Part shown: positions 21,109 to 30,434 of the stretch, in pieces
Layout: each line of letters begins with the position of its first letter
Position numbering within the stretch: position 1 is the first letter of the stretch
Source of the DNA: Chloroflexota bacterium
GTDB lineage: Bacteria; Chloroflexota; Anaerolineae; Caldilineales; Caldilineaceae
Direction: 5' to 3'
NCBI GenBank assembly: GCA_003451595.1
Contig: DMDA01000101.1
Location: 69,754-133,753 of the forward strand
Length of the DNA stretch: 64,000 nucleotides
Notes under the pieces: model-generated
Database searches by the model: none
The model's input: only the letters and a program-made list of their open reading frames with translations
What the model was told of the DNA's origin: nothing
Position numbers and translations under genes: made by a program

Positions 21109-22791
21109 ATGATGAAAAATGTTCTGCTGAGGTTGACGCTGTTTGTTGCGCTGTTGCTCTCCGCCTGTGCGGGCCCGCCGCAGGCTACGCAGCCCGTAAC
21201 TGCGCCCGCTGATCAACCGGCCGCCACGCCGGTGCCGGCGGATGTACTCGCGGCGCAGCCCTGGCGCCAGACCGACGCCTACAGTCCGCTGCCGGAGCGC
21301 GCCAGCCTGGTGCTCGTCAAGGGTGGGCAAGAGAACGCCTCACTCATGCCCGAAGGTGAATCCATCGAGAACAATCGCGCCCTGCAGTATATCGAAGACA
21401 CGCTAAACGTCGATATTTCCTTTGCCTGGGTGGTATCCAGCGACAGCTTCACCGACAAACTGAACCTATCGATCGCCAGTGGCGACATTCCCGACGTGAT
21501 GATTGTCGACCCGATCCAGCTTCAACAGTTGACCGAGGCAGACGCCATCGAAGACCTGACGGGTATCGTCGAGAAGTATGCCAACGCCGACATTCTGGAA
21601 AACTGGCAGCAGACCGGCGGCGTAGCGTTGGCCGCAGCCACCATCGGCGGCAAGGTGATGGGCATCCCGAATGTGCAACCACAGGCCGACGCACCGATCA
21701 TGGCGTGGGTGCGCCAGGATTGGCTGGACAAGCTGGGACTGGCGGGGCCGGAGACAGTCGATGACGTGGAAGCCATTGCGCGCGCCTTCATGGAACAAGA
21801 CCCAGACGGCAACGGTGCGGCGGACACCATCGGACTGACCGGCACCATGAACCCTGTGCAGGTGCCGAGCAATCTGCATGGCTTCGACGCCATCTTCAAC
21901 GCCTACGGTGCGTTCCCGGAAATCTTCTTCCGCAACGATGAGGGACAGATCGTCTATGGTTCGGTGCAGCCAGAGACCAAAGACGCGCTGGCGCGCCTGG
22001 CGGCTCTCTACAAGGAAGGCGTAATCGACCCAGAATTTGCCACAAAGGACGGTGGCAAGGCCAATGAGATCATCGTGGGCGGCAAGGGCGGCATCATGAT
22101 GGGACCGTGGTGGGTTCCGTGGTGGCCGCTGGCAGACTCGGTGAGCAACGATCCCAACGCCGATTGGCAGCCCTTCCTGATCAAAGACAAGCATGGTGAG
22201 CACACCTTTGCCATGGGTGACTACACCTACAGCTTCGTCGTCGTCAAGAAGGGCTATCCGCATCCTGAAATCGCCCTGAAGATTCTCAACGTGCAAAACG
22301 ACCTCAGCTACGGTTTGAACGACGCACCGCAGTACTACCCGAACTTCAACGAAATCTGGACGCTGCTCTTCCCGATCCCCTTCCTGATTGAGCAGCCCTA
22401 TGTCGTGGAGCGCATGGCGCGAGAATACCAGCAGGCGCTGGACGGCAAGCTCGACCCGGCCACCTTCAGCGAGGCGATGAAGATCGAGTTCGACCAGATT
22501 CAGAAAGACATCGCTGCACCGCGCAGCGACCCGTCCAATTGGGCTGTGCGCATGGCGCGTCTGGACGCGGCGCTGCTGCTTGCAGGCGGCTACAACGAGG
22601 TGCGCACCGATCCGGTGGCGTCGCGTGTGATCGCCGTTGACCCGACGTGGCCGGCGCTGAAGAAGCTGGAAGAGGAAGCCTTCCTGCAGATCATCACGGG
22701 CGCCAGGCCGGTAGATGATTTCGATGCCTTCGTGGAAGAATGGAACAACACCGGCGGCGCGGCGCTGTTGGCGAAAATGAACCAGGGATAG
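21109..22791 (+). CDS. Extracellular sugar-binding lipoprotein of a CUT1 ABC transporter
   Basis: 560 residues from the ATG at 21109, six bases after AGGAGG. A lipoprotein signal (LLLSACAG, Cys about residue 20) anchors it to the membrane. The mature protein has the large type-2 substrate-binding fold of the LipO/LplA group, with [34 protein letters not shown] and [12 protein letters not shown]. It delivers an oligosaccharide to the two permeases downstream. The location opposite two GH36 genes suggests an alpha-galactoside. Confidence 0.9.
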   Translation: MMKNVLLRLTLFVALLLSACAGPPQATQPVTAPADQPAATPVPADVLAAQPWRQTDAYSPLPERASLVLVKGGQENASLMPEGESIENNRALQYIEDTLNVDISFAWVVSSDSFTDKLNLSIASGDIPDVMIVDPIQLQQLTEADAIEDLTGIVEKYANADILENWQQTGGVALAAATIGGKVMGIPNVQPQADAPIMAWVRQDWLDKLGLAGPETVDDVEAIARAFMEQDPDGNGAADTIGLTGTMNPVQVPSNLHGFDAIFNAYGAFPEIFFRNDEGQIVYGSVQPETKDALARLAALYKEGVIDPEFATKDGGKANEIIVGGKGGIMMGPWWVPWWPLADSVSNDPNADWQPFLIKDKHGEHTFAMGDYTYSFVVVKKGYPHPEIALKILNVQNDLSYGLNDAPQYYPNFNEIWTLLFPIPFLIEQPYVVERMAREYQQALDGKLDPATFSEAMKIEFDQIQKDIAAPRSDPSNWAVRMARLDAALLLAGGYNEVRTDPVASRVIAVDPTWPALKKLEEEAFLQIITGARPVDDFDAFVEEWNNTGGAALLAKMNQG

Positions 22792-22808
22792 GACAGCGCA
22801 GTTGCGGC

Positions 22809-22851
22809 GGCGGCTGCACGCAGATCACTTAACAATCTGCGTACAGCCGCC
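22809..22851 (+). other. Hairpin between binding protein and permease genes
   Basis: A 17-bp stem with one mismatch (22809-22825 with 22835-22851, 9-nt loop) and no T-run. Such intercistronic hairpins after binding-protein genes often stabilise the upstream mRNA segment or cause partial read-through, giving more binding protein than permease. Confidence 0.75.
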
Positions 22852-22892
22852 ACGCGCTTGTACCCTGCGTGCTAGCAATTAAGAGGCCTGCC

Positions 22893-23783
22893 ATGTTCAA
22901 GGACAGCGAGCGGCGCGCCTATTACGTCATGATCCTACCCGGGCTGGCGCTGATGGTTGCTTTCACCTTTGTGCCGCTGGCCTACTCTGTGATCGCGTTC
23001 CAAAAATTCAACCCGGCGCTAGGTGTGCAAGGCTCGCCATGGGTGGGGTTGGACAACATCCTCTATATGTTCAGCCTGCGCGATGCGCGGCAGGTCTTTT
23101 TCAACACCATCTTCATCGCCACCATGAAGATGATCGTCGTGCTGGTGGCAGCGGTTGCTTTTGCGCTGCTGCTCAACGAAGTGCGCTTTCTGCGCATCCG
23201 GCGCTCAATCCAGACGATGGTCTACCTGCCGCACTTTCTCTCGTGGGTGATCCTGGCAGGCATCCTGCGCACGATTCTGGCGCGTGATGGCCTGGTCAAC
23301 GACTTCCTGGCAATCTTCGGCATCGGCCCCATCTATTTTCTCGGCCAGCCCAACATCTTTCCCTGGGTGATTATCTTCAGCGACGTGTGGAAGGAGTTTG
23401 GCTTCGAGGCCATCGTCTATCTAGCCGCGCTAACTTCCATCGATCCGACGCTCTACGAAGTTGCGGAGTTGGATGGCGCCAATCGTGTGCAAAAGATGCG
23501 CTACATCTCGATTCCGGGCATTGCGCCGGTGATCGTACTGGTGGCATGTCTCAGCATCGGCAATGTGCTCAACGCCGGCTTCGACCAGATCTTCAACCTC
23601 TATAGCCCCATCGTCTACTCGACCGGCGACATCATCGACACCTACGTCTATCGCATCGGTCTGATCCAGGGGCAGTACAGTTTGGGCACGGCAGTGGGGC
23701 TATTCAAGACCGTGGTGGCGCTGATCCTGATCGGCGTCTCCTACTGGGCGGCGGGCAAATTCGCTAACTATCGCATCTTCTAG
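22893..23783 (+). CDS. ABC transporter permease, LplB type (CUT1)
   Basis: 296 residues from the ATG at 22893, with AAGAGG six bases upstream. Six hydrophobic segments are apparent, and the cytoplasmic EAA loop reads EVAELDGANRVQKMRYISIPGI. This permease belongs to the LplB group that pairs with a YtcP partner. It is followed ten bases later by the second permease. No ATPase gene is in the operon; in this transporter class a shared MsmX-like ATPase encoded elsewhere is usual. Confidence 0.92.
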   Translation: MFKDSERRAYYVMILPGLALMVAFTFVPLAYSVIAFQKFNPALGVQGSPWVGLDNILYMFSLRDARQVFFNTIFIATMKMIVVLVAAVAFALLLNEVRFLRIRRSIQTMVYLPHFLSWVILAGILRTILARDGLVNDFLAIFGIGPIYFLGQPNIFPWVIIFSDVWKEFGFEAIVYLAALTSIDPTLYEVAELDGANRVQKMRYISIPGIAPVIVLVACLSIGNVLNAGFDQIFNLYSPIVYSTGDIIDTYVYRIGLIQGQYSLGTAVGLFKTVVALILIGVSYWAAGKFANYRIF

Positions 23784-23792
23784 GAGCGCAGC

Positions 23793-24671
23793 ATGGTGTT
23801 TCGCAGCACAACCGACCGCATCGTTGACTATCTGATCACGACGCTATTGATCTTGGTCGGCGTAACCGCGTTGCTGCCGCTGGTCAACACGCTGGCGATC
23901 TCGTTGAGCGACAAGGCGGCGGTGAGCGGCGGCATGGTCGGGCTGTGGCCCGTGGGTTTCAACCTGGACGCCTACGGTTTCATCCTGCGTGACGACAAGT
24001 TCTGGCGAGCCTTTGGCGTGTCAGTGTTACGCGTGCTGCTCGGCGGTGCGCTCAACTTCGTGCTGACCGTCATGACAGCCTTCCCGCTCTCGCGCAGCAC
24101 CAGGGCATTTCCGGCGCGCGATCTCTTCATGTGGCTCTTTGTCTTTGGCATGATTCTCAATGTAGGCATCGTGCCCTGGTACCTGACCGTCAGTGGCTAC
24201 GGCCTGCTCGACTCGATCTGGGCGCTGGTGCTGCCGGGCGCCGTGCCGATCTGGAGCGTGATCCTGCTGATGAATTTTTTCCGCAGCATCCCCAAAGAGC
24301 TAGATGAAGCAGCGCGCATCGATGGCGCCACTCCCTGGCAACTGCTGTGGAGCATCTACCTGCCGACCTCCCTGCCTGCGCTGGCGACGATCACGCTCTT
24401 CAGCATCGTCGGACACTGGAACTCCTTCTTCGACGGGTTAATCCTGATGAACAACCCCGACAACTATCCGCTGCAGACCTATATCCAACAGTTGGTGATC
24501 GCCGACCGGCCCGCCCTCCATGGCGGACAGGCGGCGCTGATGGCGCAGATTTCCAACAACACCCTCAATGCTGCCAAACTTTTCGTGGCGATGATCCCGA
24601 TCCTGCTCATTTATCCGTTGTTGCAACGCTACTTCGTGCGCGGGATCATGCTGGGCGCGGTGAAGGAATAG
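23793..24671 (+). CDS. ABC transporter permease, YtcP/AraQ type (CUT1)
   Basis: 292 residues with six hydrophobic segments and the EAA loop [29 protein letters not shown]. It is the second half of the sugar translocation channel with the preceding LplB-type permease. The C-terminus [13 protein letters not shown] is characteristic of the group. The 181 bp after the stop hold no recognisable signal or ORF. Confidence 0.92.
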   Translation: MVFRSTTDRIVDYLITTLLILVGVTALLPLVNTLAISLSDKAAVSGGMVGLWPVGFNLDAYGFILRDDKFWRAFGVSVLRVLLGGALNFVLTVMTAFPLSRSTRAFPARDLFMWLFVFGMILNVGIVPWYLTVSGYGLLDSIWALVLPGAVPIWSVILLMNFFRSIPKELDEAARIDGATPWQLLWSIYLPTSLPALATITLFSIVGHWNSFFDGLILMNNPDNYPLQTYIQQLVIADRPALHGGQAALMAQISNNTLNAAKLFVAMIPILLIYPLLQRYFVRGIMLGAVKE

Positions 24672-24852
24672 CGGCGCGACGCCAGCCCTGCGCCGCTGGC
24701 ACTGTGTAACTGCCGTGCAACCCCCGTGTGCCATAATGCTGCACCAAAGACAGCCAACAAGCTGGCTTGTGCCATGCGTCATGTGACCCGGCGGTCCGGC
24801 GCGCAACACACACCAGACGCCTGATTACCCAATCACACAACCTTTCCATCCC

Positions 24853-26379
24853 ATGCACGCCGCCGATCTGCTAAGCAAACGCGCCGAATTGACGCCCGAT
24901 CGGGTTGCCCTGGTCGAAGTCGAAACTGGCTGCCGCTACACCTATGCCCAGCTCAACGCCCGCGCCAATCGGCTCGCCAACTTTCTGCGCGAGCAACTGA
25001 AGGTGCAGCCGGGCGACCGCGTGGCGATCTTGGCGAAAAACAGCGTGGTCTATCTCGATCTGCTCTATGGGTTGCCCAAGATCGGCGCCATCTTTGCTCC
25101 TTTCAACTGGCGATTGACGGCACATGAGTTGGCCTACATGGTCGCTGACCTGACGCCAGCAGTGCTCTTTTGCGAAGCAGAGTTTGCGGCAGTGGCGACG
25201 GAATTACAGCGCCAGGCGCCCGAGCTGCGCCTGGTGATGGTGCGCGGTGCAGCGACGCCAACGGCTCTGGCCTATGAGGTGGAAGTCGCCATGGCGGATG
25301 CCAGCGAACCCCACCGCCCACCAATGGATTTCGAGACGCCCTACTGCATTCTGTACACCTCAGGCACAACCGGTCACCCCAAAGGTGCGATCATCCCACA
25401 TCGCCAGGTGCTCTTCAACGCCATCAACACTGTGATCAGTTGGGGACTAACCGAGCATGACGTGTCGCCAATCTTCACGCCCCTGTTCCATGCTGGCGGG
25501 CTTTTCGCCTTCCTGACGCCGATCCTCTACGTGGGTGGGCGCATCGTGCTGGCGCGCGACTTCGCACCGGCGGCAACGCTGCGCACGATCACGGACGAGC
25601 GTTGCACAGTGATCCTCGGCGTGCCCACGCTTTTTCAGATGTGGCTTGAGAGCGCCGAGTTTGACGCCGCTGACTTCAGCCACGTGCACTTTTTCATTAA
25701 CGGCGGCGCCGCGTGCCCGCCATCGCTCGTGCAGGCATGGCGTCAGCGCAAGGGCGTCGTCTTTCGCCAGGGCTACGGCCTGACCGAAGTCGGCGTCAAC
25801 TGCTTCACTTCCACCGATGAGGAGGCAGCGCGCAAACCAGGGTCGGTGGGCAAACCAATTTTTCACAGCCAGATGCGCATCATTGACGCCGAGACGGGCG
25901 TCGAGGTGGGGGAAGGACAAACCGGCGAGTTGCTGATCAGCGGGCCGCATGTCACCAGCGGTTACTGGCGCCAACCTGAAGCCACCGCGGCCGCGCTCCG
26001 CGATGGCTGGTTCTACACGGGCGACATGGCGCATCGCGACGCCGAAGGTTTCTATTACATCGATGGCCGCTACAAGGACATGATCAAGAGCGGCGGCGAA
26101 AACATCTACGCCGCTGAGGTCGAAAGCGTCTTCCGCCAACACCCGGCGGTGAAGGACGCGGCGCTGATCGGTCGCCCTGACCCAACATGGGGTGAGGTTG
26201 GTGTGCTGATCGTCGTGCGCGCCGAAGGGCAACCCGGCGACGCCGATGCGTTGCTTGCTTTCGCACACGAACGCCTGGCGCGCTACAAGCTCCCCAAGAC
26301 GATCATCTTCGCCGACGCACTACCTTATTCGCCCTACGGCAAGGTGGAGAAGGTGAAACTGCGCCAGATGTACACATAG
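24853..26379 (+). CDS. Acyl-CoA ligase (AMP-binding enzyme)
   Basis: 508 residues. The phosphate-binding loop YTSGTTGHPKGA (about residues 172-183), the adenine motif QGYGLTE, and YTGDMAHRDAEGFYYIDGRYKDMIKSGGENIY with the C-terminal catalytic lysine in YSPYGKVEKVKL are all intact. The enzyme activates a carboxylic acid to its CoA thioester through an acyl-adenylate. It is followed by an alpha/beta hydrolase and a Liv-type transporter, which may import the acid. Chain length and substrate are not decidable. Confidence 0.92.
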   Translation: MHAADLLSKRAELTPDRVALVEVETGCRYTYAQLNARANRLANFLREQLKVQPGDRVAILAKNSVVYLDLLYGLPKIGAIFAPFNWRLTAHELAYMVADLTPAVLFCEAEFAAVATELQRQAPELRLVMVRGAATPTALAYEVEVAMADASEPHRPPMDFETPYCILYTSGTTGHPKGAIIPHRQVLFNAINTVISWGLTEHDVSPIFTPLFHAGGLFAFLTPILYVGGRIVLARDFAPAATLRTITDERCTVILGVPTLFQMWLESAEFDAADFSHVHFFINGGAACPPSLVQAWRQRKGVVFRQGYGLTEVGVNCFTSTDEEAARKPGSVGKPIFHSQMRIIDAETGVEVGEGQTGELLISGPHVTSGYWRQPEATAAALRDGWFYTGDMAHRDAEGFYYIDGRYKDMIKSGGENIYAAEVESVFRQHPAVKDAALIGRPDPTWGEVGVLIVVRAEGQPGDADALLAFAHERLARYKLPKTIIFADALPYSPYGKVEKVKLRQMYT

Positions 26380-26435
26380 TCTACTGGAGCCTGCAGTTGC
26401 GAACCACAGCTATGCTGTCCATCGAGAGATGATTT

Positions 26436-27242
26436 ATGCCGATCGTACACACGAACGACATCGAACTCTACTACGAGATTCAGGGGGCAGGGACGCCGTT
26501 GGTGCTGCTGGCCGGGTTGGGCTACCCCGGCTGGCAGTGGCACAAGATGGCGCCACTGCTGGCGCAGCATTGCCAGGTGATTCTCCCCGACAATCGCGGG
26601 GTCGGGCGCAGCAGCAAACCGCCAGGCCCGTACACGGCAGCCATGCTTGCCGCCGACATCGTGGGCTTGCTGGACGCGCTCGGACTCGACCAGGCAGGGA
26701 TTCTGGGGCACTCAATGGGCGGCTTTGTCGCACAGGCGCTGGCGTTGGAGTTTCCCTCGCGCGTCAGCAAGCTGATCCTGGCGGCCACCCACTTTGGCGG
26801 GCCACGCCACGCGCCGATTACACCTGCCGCGATGGCAGTGCTCACCGACACAACGGGGGAGCCATTGACGCGACTGCGAAACGGCATCGTCGTCAGCACG
26901 GCGCCCGGCTTTGCCGACGCGCACCCAGAGATCATTGCGGATTGGCTCGCCTGGCGAGCGGCCAATCCGCTCGACTCGATTGGGTATCAAGCCCAGCTTG
27001 CCATTGGGCTAGGCTTGTTGGCGCAGGAGGCAGCCTTTGAACAGCGGTTACCCGCCATCACGATCCCGACGCTGATCCTTTTTGGCGCCTATGACGCCGT
27101 TGTGCCGCCGGCGAACGCTGCCCTGTTGGCGCAACAGATACCCCACAGCCGCGTTCACATCCTGCCTGACGCCGGACACTTCTTCCCGCTGGAAACGCCA
27201 GCGGCAGCAGCGGCTGTAGTGAGCGAGTTCATGCGTGAGTAG
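26436..27242 (+). CDS. Alpha/beta hydrolase
   Basis: 268 residues. The fold is complete: oxyanion segment LVLLAGLGYPGWQW, DNRGVGRSSKP, nucleophile elbow GHSMGG (Ser about residue 94), acid in LFGAYDAVVPP, and His in LPDAGHFFPLE. The closest familiar group is 3-oxoadipate enol-lactonase and related ester or C-C hydrolases. It lies 56 bp after the acyl-CoA ligase and may cleave the precursor of the acid that the ligase activates. Confidence 0.88.
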   Translation: MPIVHTNDIELYYEIQGAGTPLVLLAGLGYPGWQWHKMAPLLAQHCQVILPDNRGVGRSSKPPGPYTAAMLAADIVGLLDALGLDQAGILGHSMGGFVAQALALEFPSRVSKLILAATHFGGPRHAPITPAAMAVLTDTTGEPLTRLRNGIVVSTAPGFADAHPEIIADWLAWRAANPLDSIGYQAQLAIGLGLLAQEAAFEQRLPAITIPTLILFGAYDAVVPPANAALLAQQIPHSRVHILPDAGHFFPLETPAAAAAVVSEFMRE

Positions 27243-27406
27243 ACGAAGGATCAACGATTGCCATGGATGAATTTGACGCCAATCGAAGCATCGCGCCGCC
27301 ACGCAAGATGGCGCTGATTCGTTCACGCTGCCGAGCCGAGTTCCACCCAACCCATATCGATAGCTTTCGACCCACTTTATTTCGTTCACAAGGAGACACA
27401 AGGACT

Positions 27407-28798
27407 ATGAAGACTATGCGAATACTCACCCTCCTGACCATCATGTTGTCGCTGCTGCTGGCAGCGTGCGCACCCACCACGCCGGCGGCGCCTGTCGAAC
27501 CGGCGGCGACGGAAGCCACCGCTGCTGAATCCGCCCCTGCTGAATCTGCCGCTGAAGTCGCCGCTGGTGAACCAATCGCCCTGACCTGCGCCGAACCGCT
27601 CAAAGTCGGGTTAATCACCGATGCATCGGGCGCGCTGGCAATCTATGGCGCTCACATCCTGCGGAGCTTCATGCTAGGCATGGAATACGCTGCTGGCGCG
27701 CCTGGCTCCGCCGGCGAAAAGTTCGACTTCACCCAGACCCAGAACAACACCTTCACCTTTGGCGACTGCACCGTCGAAGTGTTGGTGCGCGACGATAAGA
27801 GCACGCCCGACACCACCGCTGCAGTGGCACGCGAGTTGATCGACGTGGATCAAGTTGATGTGATCGTGGGCACCGTTTCCTCCGGCGCCACCGCTACGCT
27901 ACAGGGCATCGCCGCTGAAAGCCAGATTCCGCTGATCGTCGCGCCTGCTGCTGCCAATGACATCACCGGCGCCAACTTCAACGAGTACACCTTCCGCGTC
28001 AGCCGCACCAACTACCAGGACGCCATGAACCTCTGTGAGTATCTGCCAACGCAGTACAAGACGCTCGTACAGATTGCGCCGGATTACAACTTCGGCTGGG
28101 GCAGCGCTGCGGCATTCCGTGATGCCTGCACCCTCAACGGCGGTGAATTTGTGGCCGACGACATCCTGGCGCCAGCGGACACCACCGACTTCACCCCTTA
28201 CATGGAGCAGATTCTCGACTCCGGCGCCGAGGCATACATTGTGACCTGGGCAGGTGGCGGCTTCATCCCGATGATGCAGGCGGCAGTTGACACTGGCGTC
28301 GCCGAAGAGATGGCGTTGGGTGCAACTTTCGTCGATAACGTGGCGCTGCCCGCCTTCTTCGCCAACGCCATCGGCACGACGAGTGGCATCCTCTACAACT
28401 GGGCGCTGCCGCAGAATCCGATCAACGATTGGATGGTGGCGGAGACCCGCGCCCGCTACGGTCTGGCGCCCGATCTCTTCGATGCAGATGGCTTCAACGC
28501 GGCGCTGATGTTAGTCAACGGGCTGGCAGCCACCGGCGGCGATGCCAGCGCAGCGGCGTTGATCTCCGCCTTCGAAGGCATGAGTTTTGAGGGACCCAAA
28601 GGCACAATCGAGATTCGCCCCGAAGACCATGTGGCGATCCAGGATATGTACATTGCCAAGCTGGTCAGTGTGACCGATCCCGACAGCAAATTCCTGGAGC
28701 CAGTGACGACCACACGTCCTCAGCCGCCCTGTCTGCTGCCGGAAGCGTTGAAGGATCGCTGCGGCGCCCTGCCCTATGGCAGCCTGAGCGGGCAGTAG
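27407..28798 (+). CDS. livJ: Branched-chain amino acid/organic acid-binding lipoprotein (Liv-type)
   Basis: 463 residues from the ATG at 27407 (AGGAG at 27391, AAGGA at 27400); an internal ATG at 27416 is an alternative. Lipobox LLLAACAP is followed by a low-complexity Ala/Glu/Pro linker and a type-1 binding fold starting LKVGLITDASGALAIYG, with VIVGTVSSGATATLQGIAAE and PDYNFGWGSAA. Such proteins serve amino acids but also aromatic acids, amides and urea. The four following genes complete the transporter. Confidence 0.9.
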   Translation: MKTMRILTLLTIMLSLLLAACAPTTPAAPVEPAATEATAAESAPAESAAEVAAGEPIALTCAEPLKVGLITDASGALAIYGAHILRSFMLGMEYAAGAPGSAGEKFDFTQTQNNTFTFGDCTVEVLVRDDKSTPDTTAAVARELIDVDQVDVIVGTVSSGATATLQGIAAESQIPLIVAPAAANDITGANFNEYTFRVSRTNYQDAMNLCEYLPTQYKTLVQIAPDYNFGWGSAAAFRDACTLNGGEFVADDILAPADTTDFTPYMEQILDSGAEAYIVTWAGGGFIPMMQAAVDTGVAEEMALGATFVDNVALPAFFANAIGTTSGILYNWALPQNPINDWMVAETRARYGLAPDLFDADGFNAALMLVNGLAATGGDASAAALISAFEGMSFEGPKGTIEIRPEDHVAIQDMYIAKLVSVTDPDSKFLEPVTTTRPQPPCLLPEALKDRCGALPYGSLSGQ

Positions 28799-28809
28799 GA
28801 CAACAGAAC

Positions 28810-28872
28810 GCGGATGACGCGAATCGACGAATAGACGCAGATGAAAAATCAGCGTCTATTCGCCCAATCCGC
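28810..28872. other. Stem-loop between the Liv binding protein and ATPase genes
   Basis: An 11-bp perfect inner stem (28828-28838 with 28852-28862) is extended by outer arms gcggat (28810) and atccgc (28867). There is no T-run. The words gcggatgacgcgaat and agacgcagatg resemble the word-like intergenic repeats elsewhere in the window. A role in differential expression of the binding protein is possible. Confidence 0.6.
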
Positions 28873-28932
28873 ATCATCCAAGTTCTATCAAGTCCGTGTA
28901 GCAAAATCGTTGGTGAGTACGAGCAGATAGCC

Positions 28933-29703
28933 ATGTCCAGTGATGTGATCTTCGAAGCGGTCAACCTGCGCAAGCAGTTCGGCGCGCTGGCGGCAGTCGA
29001 TGGCGTGAGCATCCAGGTGCGCCGCGGCTCGCTGCACGCCATCATCGGGCCGAATGGCGCCGGCAAGACGACGCTCTTCAACCTGATGAGCGGCAACCTT
29101 AAACCGACCAGCGGTCGCGTCCTCTTCAACGGTCGCGACATCACGCGCGAGCCGGTGCACCGCACGATTCACTTCGGCATTGGGCGCTCTTTCCAGATCA
29201 CCAATATCTTCCCCAGTCTGACCGTTTTCGAGAACATCCGCCTGGCGGCGCAGGCATTAGGGCGCGACAACTTCAAATTCTGGCGGTCGGCGACGCACTT
29301 CACGCGCTACGAAGCGCGCACATGGGAAGTGATCGAACAGGTGGGACTGACAGCGCGTGCTCACACTGCGGCGCGCACGCTCCCTCACGGCGACCAACGC
29401 AAGCTGGAGCTGGGTGTGATCCTGGCGCCAGACCCGGAAGTGCTGATGCTCGACGAACCTACCGCTGGCATGGCTTCCGAACAGGTGCCAGAGTTGATCG
29501 CGCTGATCCAACAGATCCAAAAAACGGGCGACAAGACAATCATGCTCGTAGAACACAACATGAACGTAGTGATGAATGTGTCCGACACGATCACGGTAAT
29601 GCATATGGGCAAGGTGCTGGCTGAGGGCGCTCCCGCCGCTATCGCCGCCAACCCAGCTGTGCAGACGGCGTATCTCGGCGGGCTGTACACGTTGAGTTTT
29701 TGA
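28933..29703 (+). CDS. livG: Liv-type ABC transporter ATPase LivG
   Basis: 256 residues. Walker A GPNGAGKTT, the LivG-specific VRRGSLHAIIG and GIGRSFQITNIFPSLTVFENI, Walker B VLMLDEPTAGM, and VEHNMNVVMNVSDTITVMHMG are intact. The signature region reads LPHGDQRKLELG, with the usual Ser replaced as is common in LivG. One of two ATPases driving the import system; the partner LivF follows after 18 bases. Confidence 0.95.
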   Translation: MSSDVIFEAVNLRKQFGALAAVDGVSIQVRRGSLHAIIGPNGAGKTTLFNLMSGNLKPTSGRVLFNGRDITREPVHRTIHFGIGRSFQITNIFPSLTVFENIRLAAQALGRDNFKFWRSATHFTRYEARTWEVIEQVGLTARAHTAARTLPHGDQRKLELGVILAPDPEVLMLDEPTAGMASEQVPELIALIQQIQKTGDKTIMLVEHNMNVVMNVSDTITVMHMGKVLAEGAPAAIAANPAVQTAYLGGLYTLSF

Positions 29704-29721
29704 ACGGCGAGGGGCAAGGGA

Positions 29722-30426
29722 ATGGATTATTTGCTCGACGTGCAGGACATTCACACCTTCATCGGGCAGTATCACATCCTGCAAGGAGTGGACGTGCACG
29801 TGCCCAAAGGGAGCATCACCGCGCTCTTGGGACGCAACGGCGCGGGCAAGACGACCACGCTCAAGTCGATTCTGGGGCTGACGCCGCCGCGCCAGGGAAG
29901 TGTGCGCTTTGCTGGGCAGGAGCTGCGCGGGTTGGCTGCATTCGATGTTGCCGCTCTGGGCATCGGCTTTGTTCCCGAACACCGCGCCATTTTTCGCGAC
30001 CTCACGGTTGAGGAGAATCTGCGCATCGCCGAACGGCGCAAGGGCGACTATGCGCGCAAGCAGGCGTTCATCTTTAGCCTCTTCCCCGACCTGCAGCGGC
30101 TGATCGGGTTGTCGGGCGGCGCCCTCTCTGGCGGCCAGCAGCAGATGCTTGCCATCGCCCGCGCCCTCGTGCCGGACAATCGCTTGTTGCTGATCGACGA
30201 ACCGAGCGAAGGGTTGGCGCCAGTGGTCATCGAACACATGATGGCGGCAATTCGCCAGCTGGCCACCGAGGCCACCATCGTGCTCGTCGAACAAAATTTC
30301 CTGGTGGCGAGTCAACTCGCTGAAACCTATGTCATCATCGAGGAGGGACGCTCGGTGCAAGCTGGCGCAATGCGCGATCTGGTCAACGATAAAGCCACCA
30401 TCCACCGCTACCTGGGCGCTGCCTGA
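29722..30426 (+). CDS. livF: Liv-type ABC transporter ATPase LivF
   Basis: 234 residues. Walker A GRNGAGKTT, signature LSGGQQQMLAIARAL, and Walker B LLLIDEPSEGLAP followed by the H-loop region IVLVEQNFLVA, which has Gln where many ABC ATPases have His, as usual for LivF. It pairs with LivG. The permease gene starts eight bases downstream. Confidence 0.95.
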   Translation: MDYLLDVQDIHTFIGQYHILQGVDVHVPKGSITALLGRNGAGKTTTLKSILGLTPPRQGSVRFAGQELRGLAAFDVAALGIGFVPEHRAIFRDLTVEENLRIAERRKGDYARKQAFIFSLFPDLQRLIGLSGGALSGGQQQMLAIARALVPDNRLLLIDEPSEGLAPVVIEHMMAAIRQLATEATIVLVEQNFLVASQLAETYVIIEEGRSVQAGAMRDLVNDKATIHRYLGAA

Positions 30427-30434
30427 GAAAAGCT

